A DNA stretch of 64,000 nt from Helicobacter cetorum (GCF_900198405.1 NZ_FZMR01000015.1:1-64000); one strand, 5' to 3'; numbered from the stretch's first letter, positions 1 to 9,124 are shown. Numbers and translations: made by a program. Notes: a model not told the origin generated them from the letters alone.

Positions 1-911
1 TTCTGTGTTAAGATTTTGTAAATCATTAGCAACACTAGAGCTATTTTGAGCAAGAGTTTTATCGTTAGCTTGTGCTGTAATGTTAGCTGATTTATCAGTG
101 TTTGCTGTGTCTAAGTCTTTTTGAGCACTAGAGTAGTCTTCTTTGTAGGTTTGAGTGTTGGCTTGTTTAAGGGCTTGTTCTTTTTCTTTAGCCTTTTGTT
201 CCTCTTTTGCCGTTGTTACATCATCTTCTAATGTAGTTTGTTCATTAGAGAATGTTTGTTCAGCATTAGCTAGAGCTTTTTCATCGCCTGCAATCTTATT
301 GTGGTATGTATCAAAGCTACTTGTGCCTATTGCTTGTTGCTCGTTATTTAAATCTTGTTGTAGAGTGTTTTGAGCATTAATGATGTTTTGAGTGTCTTTA
401 GCTAGTTGTGTTAAATCTTTTCTTACTACAGGGTTAAAAAGACCAAGGAACAAATTATCAACATGTGCTGTATAGTTAGCTTGTATATCCTTTCCTGCTA
501 TTTTAAAGTCTGCTTGAGCGCTAGAATAATCTTTGTTGTAAATAGGTTCATGGGCCTTCTTTACTTGCTCTTTTTGTTCCTCTTTTGCTATCTTTACATC
601 ATTTTGTAATGTGTTTTGTTCATTAGAGAATTGTTTTTCAGCTTTAGCTAGTTTTTGTTCATCGCTTGCAATCTTATTGTGGTATGTATCAAAGTTACTT
701 GTGCCTATTGCTTGTTGCTCGTTATTTAAATCTTGTTGTAATGCTTGTTGAGCTTTAGTGATACTTTGAGAGTCTGTGTTAAGATTTTGTAAATCTTTGG
801 CAACACTAGAGCTATTTTGAGCAAGAGTTTTATCGTTAGCTTGTGCTGTAGTGTTAGCTGATTTATCAGTGTTTGCTGCGTTTAAGTCTTTTTGGGCGCT
901 AGAGTAGTCTT
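1..911 (-). repeat. In-frame tandem repeats coding for coiled coil
   Basis: Bases 2-140 return almost unchanged at 773-911, a period of 771 bp or 257 codons. Inside this, the stretch near 190-375 returns near 570-750, a period of 378 bp or 126 codons. Both periods are multiples of three, so gain or loss of a unit keeps the frame. The encoded motifs include NNEQQAIGTS and TYHNKIA. The array reaches the left edge and may continue. Confidence 0.85.
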
Positions 912-3900
912 GGTTGTAGGTAGTGGTGTTTATTTGCTTGGGGCTAAGTTTAGTGATTTTTTCAACACTAACGCTAATGGAATTACTAGTAAAAGTTTCT
1001 TGCAAGGTAATGTCTTCACCATTAACATTATCATAAACTACATCATAGGTTTTATAGGTTTTATCAATAGAATTAGCTTTGGCTAGTGTAGCATTGTTGT
1101 TGAGAGTGTTAGAGACAATCTTATCTAAACTACCTTTAATGCCATCAATTTCTATAAGTTTGTATAAGTCATTTAAGTTGCCATAGTTAATAGTTCCGCT
1201 TGTATCAATAATACTATAAAATGCATTATTGGTTAAAGCATAATTTAGACTTAAAACACTATTACCAGCAAAGTCAATATTATCTGTGTTTTGGTTATTG
1301 CCGTTTTGATTGCCAAAAGGTGAATTACCAGAATTTAGAGTATCAATGCCTTGAAGGGTTATAGTGCCATTATTAAAATTAAAGTTTCCGCTACCATCCA
1401 AGCCAGCACTTAAGGTGGCGTTATTGAAAATAACATTACCACTAAACACATTGCTACCACCATTAAATGTAACGCCATTAGTGAAAGTGTTGGTGCCATT
1501 AAACACATTGCTACCACCATTAAATGTGACACTATTAGTGAAAGTATTATTACCATTGAAAGTTAGGCAAGCAATAGTGTTGCCATTATAATCTTGGCAA
1601 TTACTATTGTTATTAAAAGTAACATCATTGAAAGTATTTTGACTATTTAAAGTGCCAAAGGTAATGCTGTTATTAGGGCTACCATTTTGCTGACCATTAT
1701 TAAAAATAGCATTATTAAATTGGTTATTATTGCCATTGAAAGTTAGATTAGAGCCATTGTAGTTATTGATAGTGTTTTTTGCATTACCATTAAAAATTGC
1801 ATTACCATTAAAAATTACATTGCTATCATTAAATGTAACACCATTAGTGAAAGTATTATTACCATTGAAAGTTAGAGTGTTGTTGCAAGGAGTAATGTTG
1901 TCATTAAAGTAGCAATTGTTTCCACTAGCATTATTGAAAGTAACATCATTAAAAGTATTATGACTATTACCATTTGAAATACCAAAGGTAATGCTATTGT
2001 TGTAATAACCATTTTGTTTGCCATTATTAAAAGTAGTGTTATTAAATTGGTTATTAGCACCCTTGAAAGTTAGGCTAGAGCCATTGTAGTTATTGATAGT
2101 GTTTTTGGCAGAACCATTGAAAGTGATTGAATTATTAAAAGTAGAACTACCACCATTAAATGTAACACCATTAGTGAAAGTGTTAGTGCCATTGAAAGTT
2201 AAGAAACCATTATTGTTATTAAATGTAACATCATTAAAAGTATTCTTGCTATTTGAAGTGCCAAAGGTAATGCTGTTATTGTAGCTATCTTTTTTCTTAC
2301 CATTATTAAAGGTAACATTACTAAATTGGTTAGCTCCCCTAAAAATTATAGTAGAACCATTAGAATTATTGATGGTAATTCCATTAAAATCAACATTGGT
2401 GTTAAAAATGCCTCTACCGTCTCTAAAGCTTATATCGCTACCATTAAAGCTAACCCCACCAATAAAACTATTAGCTCCACTAAAAGTTATAGTGTTGCTA
2501 CAAGCAATAGTGTTGCCATTAGAATCTTGACAATTGTTTCCACTAACATTATTGAATTTGGCATTACTAAAAGTACTGTTACCATTAAAATCAATACTAT
2601 TGCTTCCATTACCATTCTCCTTGCCATTATTAAAGGTAGTATTATTAAATTGATTGTTAGCTCCATTGAAAGTTAGAGTAGAACCACCATAATTATTGAT
2701 AGTGTTTTGTTTGGAACCATTAAAGATTGCATTGCCATTAAAAGTTGAACTACCACCACTAAAACTAACTCCATTAGTGAAAGTATTAGCGCCATTAAAC
2801 ACATTGCTACCACCATTAAATGTAACACTATTAGTGAAAGTGTTAGTGCCATTGAAAGTTAGTGTATTGTTGCAAGCAATAGTCTCGGCACTATAATTTT
2901 GACAATTGTTTCCACTAACACTATTAAAAGTAACATCATTAAAAGTATTTTTGCTATTTGAAGCTCCAAAGGTAATGCTGTTATTTTGGTGGCCATCCCA
3001 TTGCCAACCATTATTAAAGACAATATTATTAAATTGGTTATCATTGCCATTGAAAGTTAGAGTAGAGCCACCATAATTATTGATAGTATCTTTGGCAGAA
3101 CCATTAAAAGTGATTGAGCTATTGAATGAGCTATTAAAAGTAGAACTGCCACCATTAAAGGCAATACGACTCTTATTAAAAGTAACACCATTGCTAAAAG
3201 TATTATTACCACTAAAAATTATATTGCAAGTAATAGTGTTACTATAAATATCTACACAATCATTTCCACTACGATTATTAAAATTAACATTACTAAAAGT
3301 ATTGTTGCCTCCGAAATCTATAGTGTTGTTGCAAGGAATAGGGTTGCCATAAGAATCCTGGCAATTATTTCCACTAACATTATTAAAATTAACATTATTA
3401 AAAGTGCTATAACCATTAAAAATAATGCTGTTCCCCTCATTATCATTTTGTTTGCCATTATTAAAGGTAGTATTATCAAAATTGTTAGTTCCATAAAAAT
3501 TTAGAGTAGAACCACCATAATTATTGATAACATTTTGTTTTGAACCATTGAAAGTGATTGAGTTATTAAAAGTAGAATTACCGCCATTAAATGTAACACC
3601 ATTAGTAAAAGTGTTGGTGCCATTAAACACATTGCTACCACCATTAAAAGTAACTTCATTATCGAAAGTATTAGTGCCATTGAAAGTTAGGGTGTTGCTG
3701 TTGTCGATAGCACCATTAAAAACAACATTATTAAAAGCATTTTTACTCTTTGAAATGCCAAAGGTTATACTGCTATTGTAACCACTATTAAAAGTAGCAT
3801 TGTTAAATTGATTATCCTCGCCCTTGAAAGTTAGGCTAGAGCCACCATAATTATTGATAGCGTTTTTGGCAGAGCCATTGAAAGTGATTGAGTTATTAAA

Positions 3901-5085
3901 AGTAGAATTACCGCCATTAAATGTAACACCATTAGTGAAAGTGTTGGTGCCATTGAAAGTTAAAGTGTTGCAAGGAGTAGTCATACCATAAGAATTTAAG
4001 CAATTATCACCACTACTAACATTACTAAAAGCAACATCATTAAAAGTATTATGGCTCTTTGAAGTGCCGAAGGTAATATTGTTGGCATAACCATTACCAT
4101 TTTGCTGACCACTATTAAAAGTGACATTGTTAAATTGATTATCCCTGCCATTGAAAGTTAGACTAGAGCCATCATAATTATTAATAGTGTTTTTTGTAGC
4201 ATTGTCAAGTATGACATTGCCACTAAAGGTTGAACTACCACCATTAAAAGTAATTCCATTAGTAAAAGTATTATTACCATTGAAAGTTAGGGTGTTGCAA
4301 GGAATACTCCAGCCATTAGTGTCTTGGCAATTATTCCTACCATCATTAGCATTATTAAAAGTAACATCACTAAAAGTATTTTTACTATTTGAAGTGCCAA
4401 AGGTAATACTGTTTTTGTAACCACCATTTTGCTGACCATTATTAAAGATGGCATCATTGAATTGGTTATCATTGCCTTTAAAAATTATAGTAGAACCATC
4501 ATAGTTATTAAAACTAGTGCCATTAGTAAAAGTGTTAGTACCATTGAAAGTTAGGGTATTGTTGCAAATATAATTGCCACAATTATTGTTTGGATCATTA
4601 TTGTAGTTATTGTTAAAAGTAATATCATTAAAAGTGTTTTGACTATTTGAAGTGCCAAAGGTAATCTTACTATTAAAGTGGCCATTATTAAAAGTAATGT
4701 TCTCAAATTGATTACTAGTGCCATTGAAATCCATGGTAAAAGGGCCAGTATTTTTACAGTCAGAGAAAAAATACATGTTGCAGTTATAGATAGTCCCATT
4801 AGCTAAATTAACAGAATTGCTAAAAATTCTACCACCATATTCAACATTCTGCCCATTAAGATTCTCAAGAGGAGTGCTAGTAGCAAACTGATTGTTGCTA
4901 TCAAGCATTAAAAAAGATTTTGGTTTAAACAAGATAGATTTTATATCTTTACTTGTTTTATTGCAAAAGATTGTAGAGCAATCTTTTGCTAACACTTCCT
5001 TTCCAGCCAACAACAAACTTACCATGAGTGAAAGTTTTAAAAATCTTTTATTAAAAATTATGTTTTTATTTATTTTTATTTTCAC
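1..5085 (-). CDS. Giant VacA-like/Hop-linked secreted surface protein, 3' end outside window
   Basis: One reading frame stays open from a GTG at 5085 to the left edge, about 1695 codons with no stop. The GTG follows AAGGAAC and gives a signal peptide (hydrophobic LSLMVSLLLAG, then EVLA, cleavage near residue 33). A later ATG would cut into that peptide. Residues about 60-1240 are Asn/Thr/Phe/Gly-rich VacA-like repeats (NTLTFNG, FTNGVTFNGG, INNYGGSS), the type predicted to form beta-helices and grouped as Helicobacter toxin-like OMPs. Residues about 1240-1400 match the linker of the 864-aa protein at 14204-16798 (GTINYG, YDNVNG, ETFTSNSISV). The rest is a repeated Ala/Gln/Asn/Asp coiled coil. 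The start lies inside the ATPase gene, so translation may be coupled. The C-terminal membrane domain is not in the window: a Hop-like barrel is likely, a VacA-like autotransporter domain is possible. Confidence 0.85.
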   Translation of the reverse strand, partial: MKIKINKNIIFNKRFLKLSLMVSLLLAGKEVLAKDCSTIFCNKTSKDIKSILFKPKSFLMLDSNNQFATSTPLENLNGQNVEYGGRIFSNSVNLANGTIYNCNMYFFSDCKNTGPFTMDFNGTSNQFENITFNNGHFNSKITFGTSNSQNTFNDITFNNNYNNDPNNNCGNYICNNTLTFNGTNTFTNGTSFNNYDGSTIIFKGNDNQFNDAIFNNGQQNGGYKNSITFGTSNSKNTFSDVTFNNANDGRNNCQDTNGWSIPCNTLTFNGNNTFTNGITFNGGSSTFSGNVILDNATKNTINNYDGSSLTFNGRDNQFNNVTFNSGQQNGNGYANNITFGTSKSHNTFNDVAFSNVSSGDNCLNSYGMTTPCNTLTFNGTNTFTNGVTFNGGNSTFNNSITFNGSAKNAINNYGGSSLTFKGEDNQFNNATFNSGYNSSITFGISKSKNAFNNVVFNGAIDNSNTLTFNGTNTFDNEVTFNGGSNVFNGTNTFTNGVTFNGGNSTFNNSITFNGSKQNVINNYGGSTLNFYGTNNFDNTTFNNGKQNDNEGNSIIFNGYSTFNNVNFNNVSGNNCQDSYGNPIPCNNTIDFGGNNTFSNVNFNNRSGNDCVDIYSNTITCNIIFSGNNTFSNGVTFNKSRIAFNGGSSTFNSSFNSSITFNGSAKDTINNYGGSTLTFNGNDNQFNNIVFNNGWQWDGHQNNSITFGASNSKNTFNDVTFNSVSGNNCQNYSAETIACNNTLTFNGTNTFTNSVTFNGGSNVFNGANTFTNGVSFSGGSSTFNGNAIFNGSKQNTINNYGGSTLTFNGANNQFNNTTFNNGKENGNGSNSIDFNGNSTFSNAKFNNVSGNNCQDSNGNTIACSNTITFSGANSFIGGVSFNGSDISFRDGRGIFNTNVDFNGITINNSNGSTIIFRGANQFSNVTFNNGKKKDSYNNSITFGTSNSKNTFNDVTFNNNNGFLTFNGTNTFTNGVTFNGGSSTFNNSITFNGSAKNTINNYNGSSLTFKGANNQFNNTTFNNGKQNGYYNNSITFGISNGNSHNTFNDVTFNNASGNNCYFNDNITPCNNTLTFNGNNTFTNGVTFNDSNVIFNGNAIFNGNAKNTINNYNGSNLTFNGNNNQFNNAIFNNGQQNGSPNNSITFGTLNSQNTFNDVTFNNNSNCQDYNGNTIACLTFNGNNTFTNSVTFNGGSNVFNGTNTFTNGVTFNGGSNVFSGNVIFNNATLSAGLDGSGNFNFNNGTITLQGIDTLNSGNSPFGNQNGNNQNTDNIDFAGNSVLSLNYALTNNAFYSIIDTSGTINYGNLNDLYKLIEIDGIKGSLDKIVSNTLNNNATLAKANSIDKTYKTYDVVYDNVNGEDITLQETFTSNSISVSVEKITKLSPKQINTTTYNQDYSSAQKDLNAANTDKSANTTAQANDKTLAQNSSSVAKDLQNLNTDSQSITKAQQALQQDLNNEQQAIGTSNFDTYHNKIASDEQKLAKAEKQFSNEQNTLQNDVKIAKEEQKEQVKKAHEPIYNKDYSSAQADFKIAGKDIQANYTAHVDNLFLGLFNPVVRKDLTQLAKDTQNIINAQNTLQQDLNNEQQAIGTSSFDTYHNKIAGDEKALANAEQTFSNEQTTLEDDVTTAKEEQKAKEKEQALKQANTQTYKEDYSSAQKDLDTANTDKSANITAQANDKTLAQNSSSVANDLQNLNTE
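1400..4650 (-). repeat. Array of VacA-like beta-helix repeats with paired cysteines
   Basis: About nine units, each roughly 85-150 codons, are marked on the coding strand by INNYGGSS-type motifs (plus-strand positions near 1756, 2080, 2355, 2678, 3060, 3510, 3838, 4160 and 4490). Most units also hold a pair of cysteines about ten residues apart (pattern NCQDxNGxxIxCN), for example near 1580, 2510, 2880, 3340, 3970 and 4310. Asn-Gly and Thr-Phe-Asn runs fill the rest. The pairs could form small disulfide loops on a beta-helix; this is inference. Confidence 0.75.
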
Positions 5086-6613
5086 TCATTGTTCCTTTTG
5101 CCTTACCATTTAAATAAGTGATGAAAAACTCTCGCATATCACTTATAGATGCTAAAATTTGTTCGGTCAATTCTTTTTGATTTTTGCTCTTTTTCTCTAT
5201 AGAATCAGCCTCTGGGTGCGCTAAAACATTTCTTAAATAATGCGATAGACACCTATAATATTTTTCATCTTTCTTTTTGCCCTTACCCTCAATTAGTCTA
5301 ATAATATTGGGGTTAAACTCTTTTTGTCTTTTTTCTTGAAAATCTTTAAAATCTTTTAAAGTATTGTCTATGCTTTTACTTTCTGGATTATTCTCTTCTA
5401 ATAGGTGAACCATTTGTCCATATAAGGCTTGATGATAATCTATACATGCTAAGTAATTAGGATTTGAATTATTATCATTTTCTATCTTATCAAAGATTAA
5501 AAATAAAATTTCGCTCATATTAGCCCCACTGCTCTCGCATAGTAAAAGCGTGTTTTCTTTGTTTTTTTCATTAAGGTTATTAATGTAGGATTGATGATTT
5601 TTAGAGTAAACCAAATTTAATGCCCTAAAAGTGGTGTAACCTTTAGAATTATCCAAGCTCAAAGACCTAACAATATGTGGACTATGTGTGGTTATTATCA
5701 CTTGATGATTTTTATCAATTAAGTAATCTAGCAACGCCTTTAATTTGATTTGATTAGTGATGTGCTGAGCGCTTTCAATCTCTTCAAAAGCAAAAATTAC
5801 TTTTTGATTTTCTTTGGCTTGGCTTAAAGCATTGTTAATAAAAAATCCTAGTAAAATAAGGCGTTTAATCCCACTCCCCTTTTTATTTAAGGGCAATTCA
5901 GTTTGTTCTTCTTGTAAAATGATTTGCTTAAAAGCATTAGACCAATTAATTTTTTCAATATTTGGCATTAAATTTTTATCAACATTAAAAGAAAAATTCT
6001 CAGAATTAAGAAGTTTTAAAGTTTCATCTATCTTTGTTTGTAACGCCTTTTTAACTTCATTTTCAATGCCTTTAATCTTTTCTTCTTGCTCGTTTAGACC
6101 TCTTTGAATTGCCTCAAAAAATGGGTCTTGAACCTCTTCATTGCTATCATCGCTATTTCTATCACTCACAAAAAGACAATATAATGGCAAATATTCTTTA
6201 ATCTCTTTATAAGCATTAGTCTTAATATTTTGTTGCTGTTTTCCAATAAAATACTCTGTGCTTGACCTCTTTGTTTCTTCATTAAACTTCCATTTTTGAG
6301 AAATCTTTAAAAAATCGCCATCTAAAGAATCTTTAATATTTTTTGTTATTAAAACTTCTTTGAATTCATTGGGTATCTCTTTAAAAGTTACACTGATTTC
6401 TGCTTGGGCTTCTTTATCTTCTTGCACTGCTAAAACATTAATATCCTTAGAGCTAAATTTAACAACCTCTTCTCCAAAGAAAATATCTAGTGCTTCTAAA
6501 ATACTAGATTTCCCCTCATTATTTTTCCCTACAAAAGCACTCAGACTATCAAAACTGATGCTAACATCTCTAAAACCTCTAAAGTTTTTTAAAGCCACAC
6601 TTATAATTTTCAT
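5066..6613 (-). CDS. AAA/OLD-like (RecF-type) ATPase with C-terminal HEPN-like domain
   Basis: 515 aa. The N-terminus begins MKIISVALKNFRGF, typical of RecF/OLD-type ABC ATPases. Walker A is GKNNEGKS (29-36), the signature is GSGIKR (246-251), Walker B is VIFAFEE (272-278) and the H-loop is TTHSPH (308-313). No convincing TOPRIM nuclease follows. Instead, near the C-terminus, LRNVLAH (460-466) fits the R-x4-H motif of HEPN ribonucleases. ATPase plus HEPN is a layout known from abortive-infection and toxin systems, so a defence or RNA-cleaving role is an inference. The gene sits directly behind the CT-repeat leader in the slot that holds a small secreted protein at the two sister loci, and its 3' end overlaps the giant surface-protein gene by 20 bp. 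Confidence 0.7.
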   Translation of the reverse strand: MKIISVALKNFRGFRDVSISFDSLSAFVGKNNEGKSSILEALDIFFGEEVVKFSSKDINVLAVQEDKEAQAEISVTFKEIPNEFKEVLITKNIKDSLDGDFLKISQKWKFNEETKRSSTEYFIGKQQQNIKTNAYKEIKEYLPLYCLFVSDRNSDDSNEEVQDPFFEAIQRGLNEQEEKIKGIENEVKKALQTKIDETLKLLNSENFSFNVDKNLMPNIEKINWSNAFKQIILQEEQTELPLNKKGSGIKRLILLGFFINNALSQAKENQKVIFAFEEIESAQHITNQIKLKALLDYLIDKNHQVIITTHSPHIVRSLSLDNSKGYTTFRALNLVYSKNHQSYINNLNEKNKENTLLLCESSGANMSEILFLIFDKIENDNNSNPNYLACIDYHQALYGQMVHLLEENNPESKSIDNTLKDFKDFQEKRQKEFNPNIIRLIEGKGKKKDEKYYRCLSHYLRNVLAHPEADSIEKKSKNQKELTEQILASISDMREFFITYLNGKAKGTMSENKNK

Positions 6614-6704
6614 AAAAAATCCTTAAAAAAATATTAAAAAATAAATCAAAACTAAAACCAATAATCACAAACTAAAAACTATAAAGTTTTTAAGAATAAC
6701 GAGA

Positions 6705-6710
6705 TTTATA
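6705..6710 (-). promoter_or_regulatory. Candidate -10 box of locus 1
   Basis: TATAAA on the minus strand, about 92 bp before the ATPase start and about 44 bp after the CT tract. The stretch from here to the ATG resembles the same stretch of locus 2, including AAGGATTTTTTATG at the start site. No clear -35 box is seen, as is usual in Helicobacter. Confidence 0.4.
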
Positions 6711-6751
6711 TTGGGGGATAAGGCGAATTAAATATCTTGAGCGTATATCTA

Positions 6752-6829
6752 TTAAGAGAGAGAGAGAGAGTTGGAATTTTTGAGATTAATAATCATTTCT
6801 TGTATTGCCTTGCATTCATTGTTTTGCAT
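6752..6829 (-). CDS. Leader ORF ending at CT tract, locus 1
   Basis: A possible 25-codon peptide, MQNNECKAIQEM then IINLKNSNSLSLS. It begins at an ATG behind AAGG and stops at TAA-TAG directly after the CT tract. The peptide core EMIINLKNS and the stop right after the tract recur at 17206-17262 and 42098-42178. It could be a regulatory upstream ORF, or simply the decayed start of an old Hop gene, since several H. pylori Hop genes carry CT tracts in their signal-peptide codons. Translation is not shown. Confidence 0.35.
   Translation of the reverse strand: MQNNECKAIQEMIINLKNSNSLSLS
6755..6770 (-). repeat. (CT)8 dinucleotide tract, locus 1
   Basis: Eight AG units on the plus strand. Such tracts slip during replication and drive phase variation of Helicobacter OMP genes. 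Here the tract lies outside the main genes, 142 bp before the ATPase start. Confidence 0.9.
6773..6799 (-). promoter_or_regulatory. Shared 27-bp leader box, copy 1
   Basis: This stretch is identical at 17230-17256 and 42122-42148, always next to a CT tract. It holds TAATAATCATT, which with the next bases (6787-6801) matches 11 of 14 fixed positions of the H. pylori Fur consensus TAATAATnATTATTA. It may be a protein-binding site or part of a leader ORF. Confidence 0.55.
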
Positions 6830-6897
6830 TGTGTTGCCTTGATTTGAGATTTTACAGAAAGGCATTATAGTATACTTTTTACTAAAAAAGGATTTTT

Positions 6898-7011
6898 TTG
6901 AGTTGTTTATATCTATTTGCAGGGGTAAATGGTGCGGGTAAGTCCATATTCTACTACAACGCTTTAGAAAATGGGTTTGGGTATAGTTTTGAATTAGAAT
7001 TATCGCATTAA
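6898..7011 (+). pseudogene. Relic of a zeta-toxin-like P-loop kinase
   Basis: After AAGGA, a frame starting at a TTG reads LSCLYLFAGVNGAGKS then IFYYNALENG and stops after 37 codons. The Walker A run AGVNGAGKS with the following Phe-Tyr is typical of zeta-toxin-type kinases in Helicobacter, which are several times longer. Only the nucleotide-binding start remains and the usual ATG is missing. I read it as a truncated remnant. Confidence 0.5.
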
Positions 7012-7020
7012 GAAGTTTAA

Positions 7021-7096
7021 TTTTGTGTTTAAAAGTAGCGTTTTAGCTCTAGTGTAAAAAATGCTAGGCGTTTCAAAAAAAAGAGCGTTTAACTTT
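7021..7096. repeat. Dispersed 76-bp intergenic repeat, copy 1
   Basis: Matches 17549-17624 with a single T/C difference. It contains three GCGTTT words. Both copies lie about 250-330 bp upstream of the CT tract of an OMP/toxin-like locus. No ORF or known element was recognised in it. Confidence 0.85.
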
Positions 7097-7177
7097 CAAA
7101 ATTATCTAATCTTTAATGATTTTAAATACTTTTTAAAGTAAAGAATAAACTCTCTGTTAAAATTAACTATATTAAAA

Positions 7178-9061
7178 TTACCACTCTTTTAACGCCATTT
7201 TTATGGCTTCTATCACACAATCAATTCCGCCTGCCAAACTAAAGAGCCAGTATTTATGAGCGTAAATATATTCTAATTGCTTAGCCCTTAACTCATCTTC
7301 ATTGTTTGTTTTTTTACACACAATTTCTGCGATATGTAATTCTTGATGAAAAATATATGATTGTATTGCGTCCATAAAATACGCATTAAATCGTCTGTCA
7401 TCAAAAAGCTCTTTAATGTTATCAATTTCAGCGCTTAAATTTTCTAATTCTTTAAAATCTAATTCTTCTAACTTGCTTTCATCATTAAGCTTTTCTATTT
7501 CTTCTAAAAATTTTGCCACCTTTAAAAACACTTCTTCAATTTGTTTCTTTTGCCTATTAGCATATTCAATGATTTCTTCGCATTTTTCTTTAGCCATTTT
7601 TAAATTTTTAGCTTGCTCTTTTTTAGTGGGGTAGATAAGGTTGATAGGGGGCTTTGGCTTAGTTTTATCAATTCTTTTACACACTTCTTTAAAGGGTATT
7701 TCTTTAGTGCCTTTAATTCTAGCCCCCCCTTCAGTAGCATTAATGACTTCTAATTTATAAGGCGTGTTAAAAATATCTTTTTCAAAAAATTCTAAGAAAA
7801 GTTTCCACACTAAAGTGGTCTCTACTTGCCCGTTACCGCCATATTTTTCTATAAAAATCTTGTCTTTATCGCTTTTGGGTTTAATCTCATTATCGCCATA
7901 AATAGCCCCATTTGCATGGCTATTGCCACTTTTAGAAAAGCTCAAATCTTGCCCAATAAACACGCATTTTTTAAAGCGTGAATGCACCACTAATTCATAC
8001 GCCATATTCGCCGCACTCATGCCTATACCCACATAACCATATTGATGCAAGTTAAAAAGATTTGTGTATCCAAAGGGGCGAAAGCTAAATTGCTTGACCC
8101 CCGTTTTAATAGCATTACTCAGGCGTTTATGCACAATGGAAGTAAGGGCAAAAATAACGCCCTCTTGAAAAACTAGGGGCGTTTCTTCGTAGAATTTCGC
8201 CGTTAAATCCACCCTTTCTAAAGACACTACAATATCAGGCTTAATGCCAGCTTTGGCTAGAATAGGAAAAGATGCGTCTATACAAAAGAGTGTTGCATAA
8301 GGGGCGATTTCTTTTAAAAGAGGGAGTTGCTTGTTGAGACTTGGTCCAGTTGAAACAATAATAGCGACATCTCTATTTTTTAAAGCATTGACAAAATGCA
8401 CTAAACTAGGGCTTTGAATCACTTCAGGCAAATTAGCAACATGTTGTTTAATGCCTATAAGAGCGTCTTTAGCGTCATTTCCTACACTAATAGCACTATG
8501 CTCTAAAGCATGAGTAAAATGCTGATTAATTTCTATAATTTGTTTTAAATAGCGCTCATAATAAGAATTAAAAAGTTTTAAATCATACATTCTTGCATAT
8601 AAACGAGACTTTTTATCCATATCAAATAAGGACGCTATCATGTTGTAGCTACAAAAACCACTATGTAAGAGTATAAGGCGATTTTCTAAAATCTCCATTG
8701 AAAAATCTAAGAGATTTAATACAATAAAAATAATCTCTATTTCAGGCTCAATAACCACTAAGCGTTTTAAATTTTCATTACCTAAAAGCAAGCGATAAAA
8801 TACGCCATTACCCAAGCCAAAATAATATAAATAAGGATAGAGCATGTAAGGCTCAAAATTTTTGTATTGCTCTAAGCTGGTTTCTAAGGGGCTTTTTTCA
8901 AATAAGGGTGTGTGCGTTTCTTTATCTATAAGATTGAAATTCGCACTATCCTTTCCTAAAAACACTTCGTATTTTTTGTTTTCTTTAATGGCATTGAGCT
9001 GTTTATATAAAAGGGGGTCTTTTTTTGATAAAACTTGTAAGTTTTTTTGATAAATATCCAT
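7178..9061 (-). CDS. Maf-family motility accessory factor (flagellin glycosylation, HP0114-like)
   Basis: 627 aa, no signal peptide. The central MAF_flag10/DUF115 domain (about 205-420) holds the nucleotide-sugar binding motif VSTGPSL (236-242) followed by FCIDASFPIL and KPDIVVSLE. The C-terminal third is Lys/Glu-rich and helical. Maf proteins of epsilonproteobacteria put pseudaminic-type sugars on flagellin in the cytoplasm before export. It lies just downstream of flaB in the same direction, as HP0114 does in H. pylori, which fits flagellin as substrate. The gene ends about 80 bp before the 76-bp repeat. Confidence 0.8.
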   Translation of the reverse strand: MDIYQKNLQVLSKKDPLLYKQLNAIKENKKYEVFLGKDSANFNLIDKETHTPLFEKSPLETSLEQYKNFEPYMLYPYLYYFGLGNGVFYRLLLGNENLKRLVVIEPEIEIIFIVLNLLDFSMEILENRLILLHSGFCSYNMIASLFDMDKKSRLYARMYDLKLFNSYYERYLKQIIEINQHFTHALEHSAISVGNDAKDALIGIKQHVANLPEVIQSPSLVHFVNALKNRDVAIIVSTGPSLNKQLPLLKEIAPYATLFCIDASFPILAKAGIKPDIVVSLERVDLTAKFYEETPLVFQEGVIFALTSIVHKRLSNAIKTGVKQFSFRPFGYTNLFNLHQYGYVGIGMSAANMAYELVVHSRFKKCVFIGQDLSFSKSGNSHANGAIYGDNEIKPKSDKDKIFIEKYGGNGQVETTLVWKLFLEFFEKDIFNTPYKLEVINATEGGARIKGTKEIPFKEVCKRIDKTKPKPPINLIYPTKKEQAKNLKMAKEKCEEIIEYANRQKKQIEEVFLKVAKFLEEIEKLNDESKLEELDFKELENLSAEIDNIKELFDDRRFNAYFMDAIQSYIFHQELHIAEIVCKKTNNEDELRAKQLEYIYAHKYWLFSLAGGIDCVIEAIKMALKEW

Positions 9062-9124
9062 TATTGACTAACTTGTTAATATAGTAGTATAGTAGGGCTA
9101 ACGCCCCTTTAATAAAAGGTGCTG

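Noticed and set aside
1400-4650. Regularly repeated short words that could look like a CRISPR array
   Set aside because: The repeats are imperfect, unequal in spacing, in frame and protein-coding; no cas genes are near.
155-5113. Many plus-strand and minus-strand ORFs of 60-116 codons over the giant gene
   Set aside because: They are low-complexity shadows (Leu/Pro/Val strings) of the repeated minus-strand frame; none has its own RBS or domain.
5066-6613. Calling the ATPase a full OLD nuclease
   Set aside because: I find no clear TOPRIM motifs after the ATPase; LLLCESSGA is only a weak match, while RNVLAH fits HEPN.
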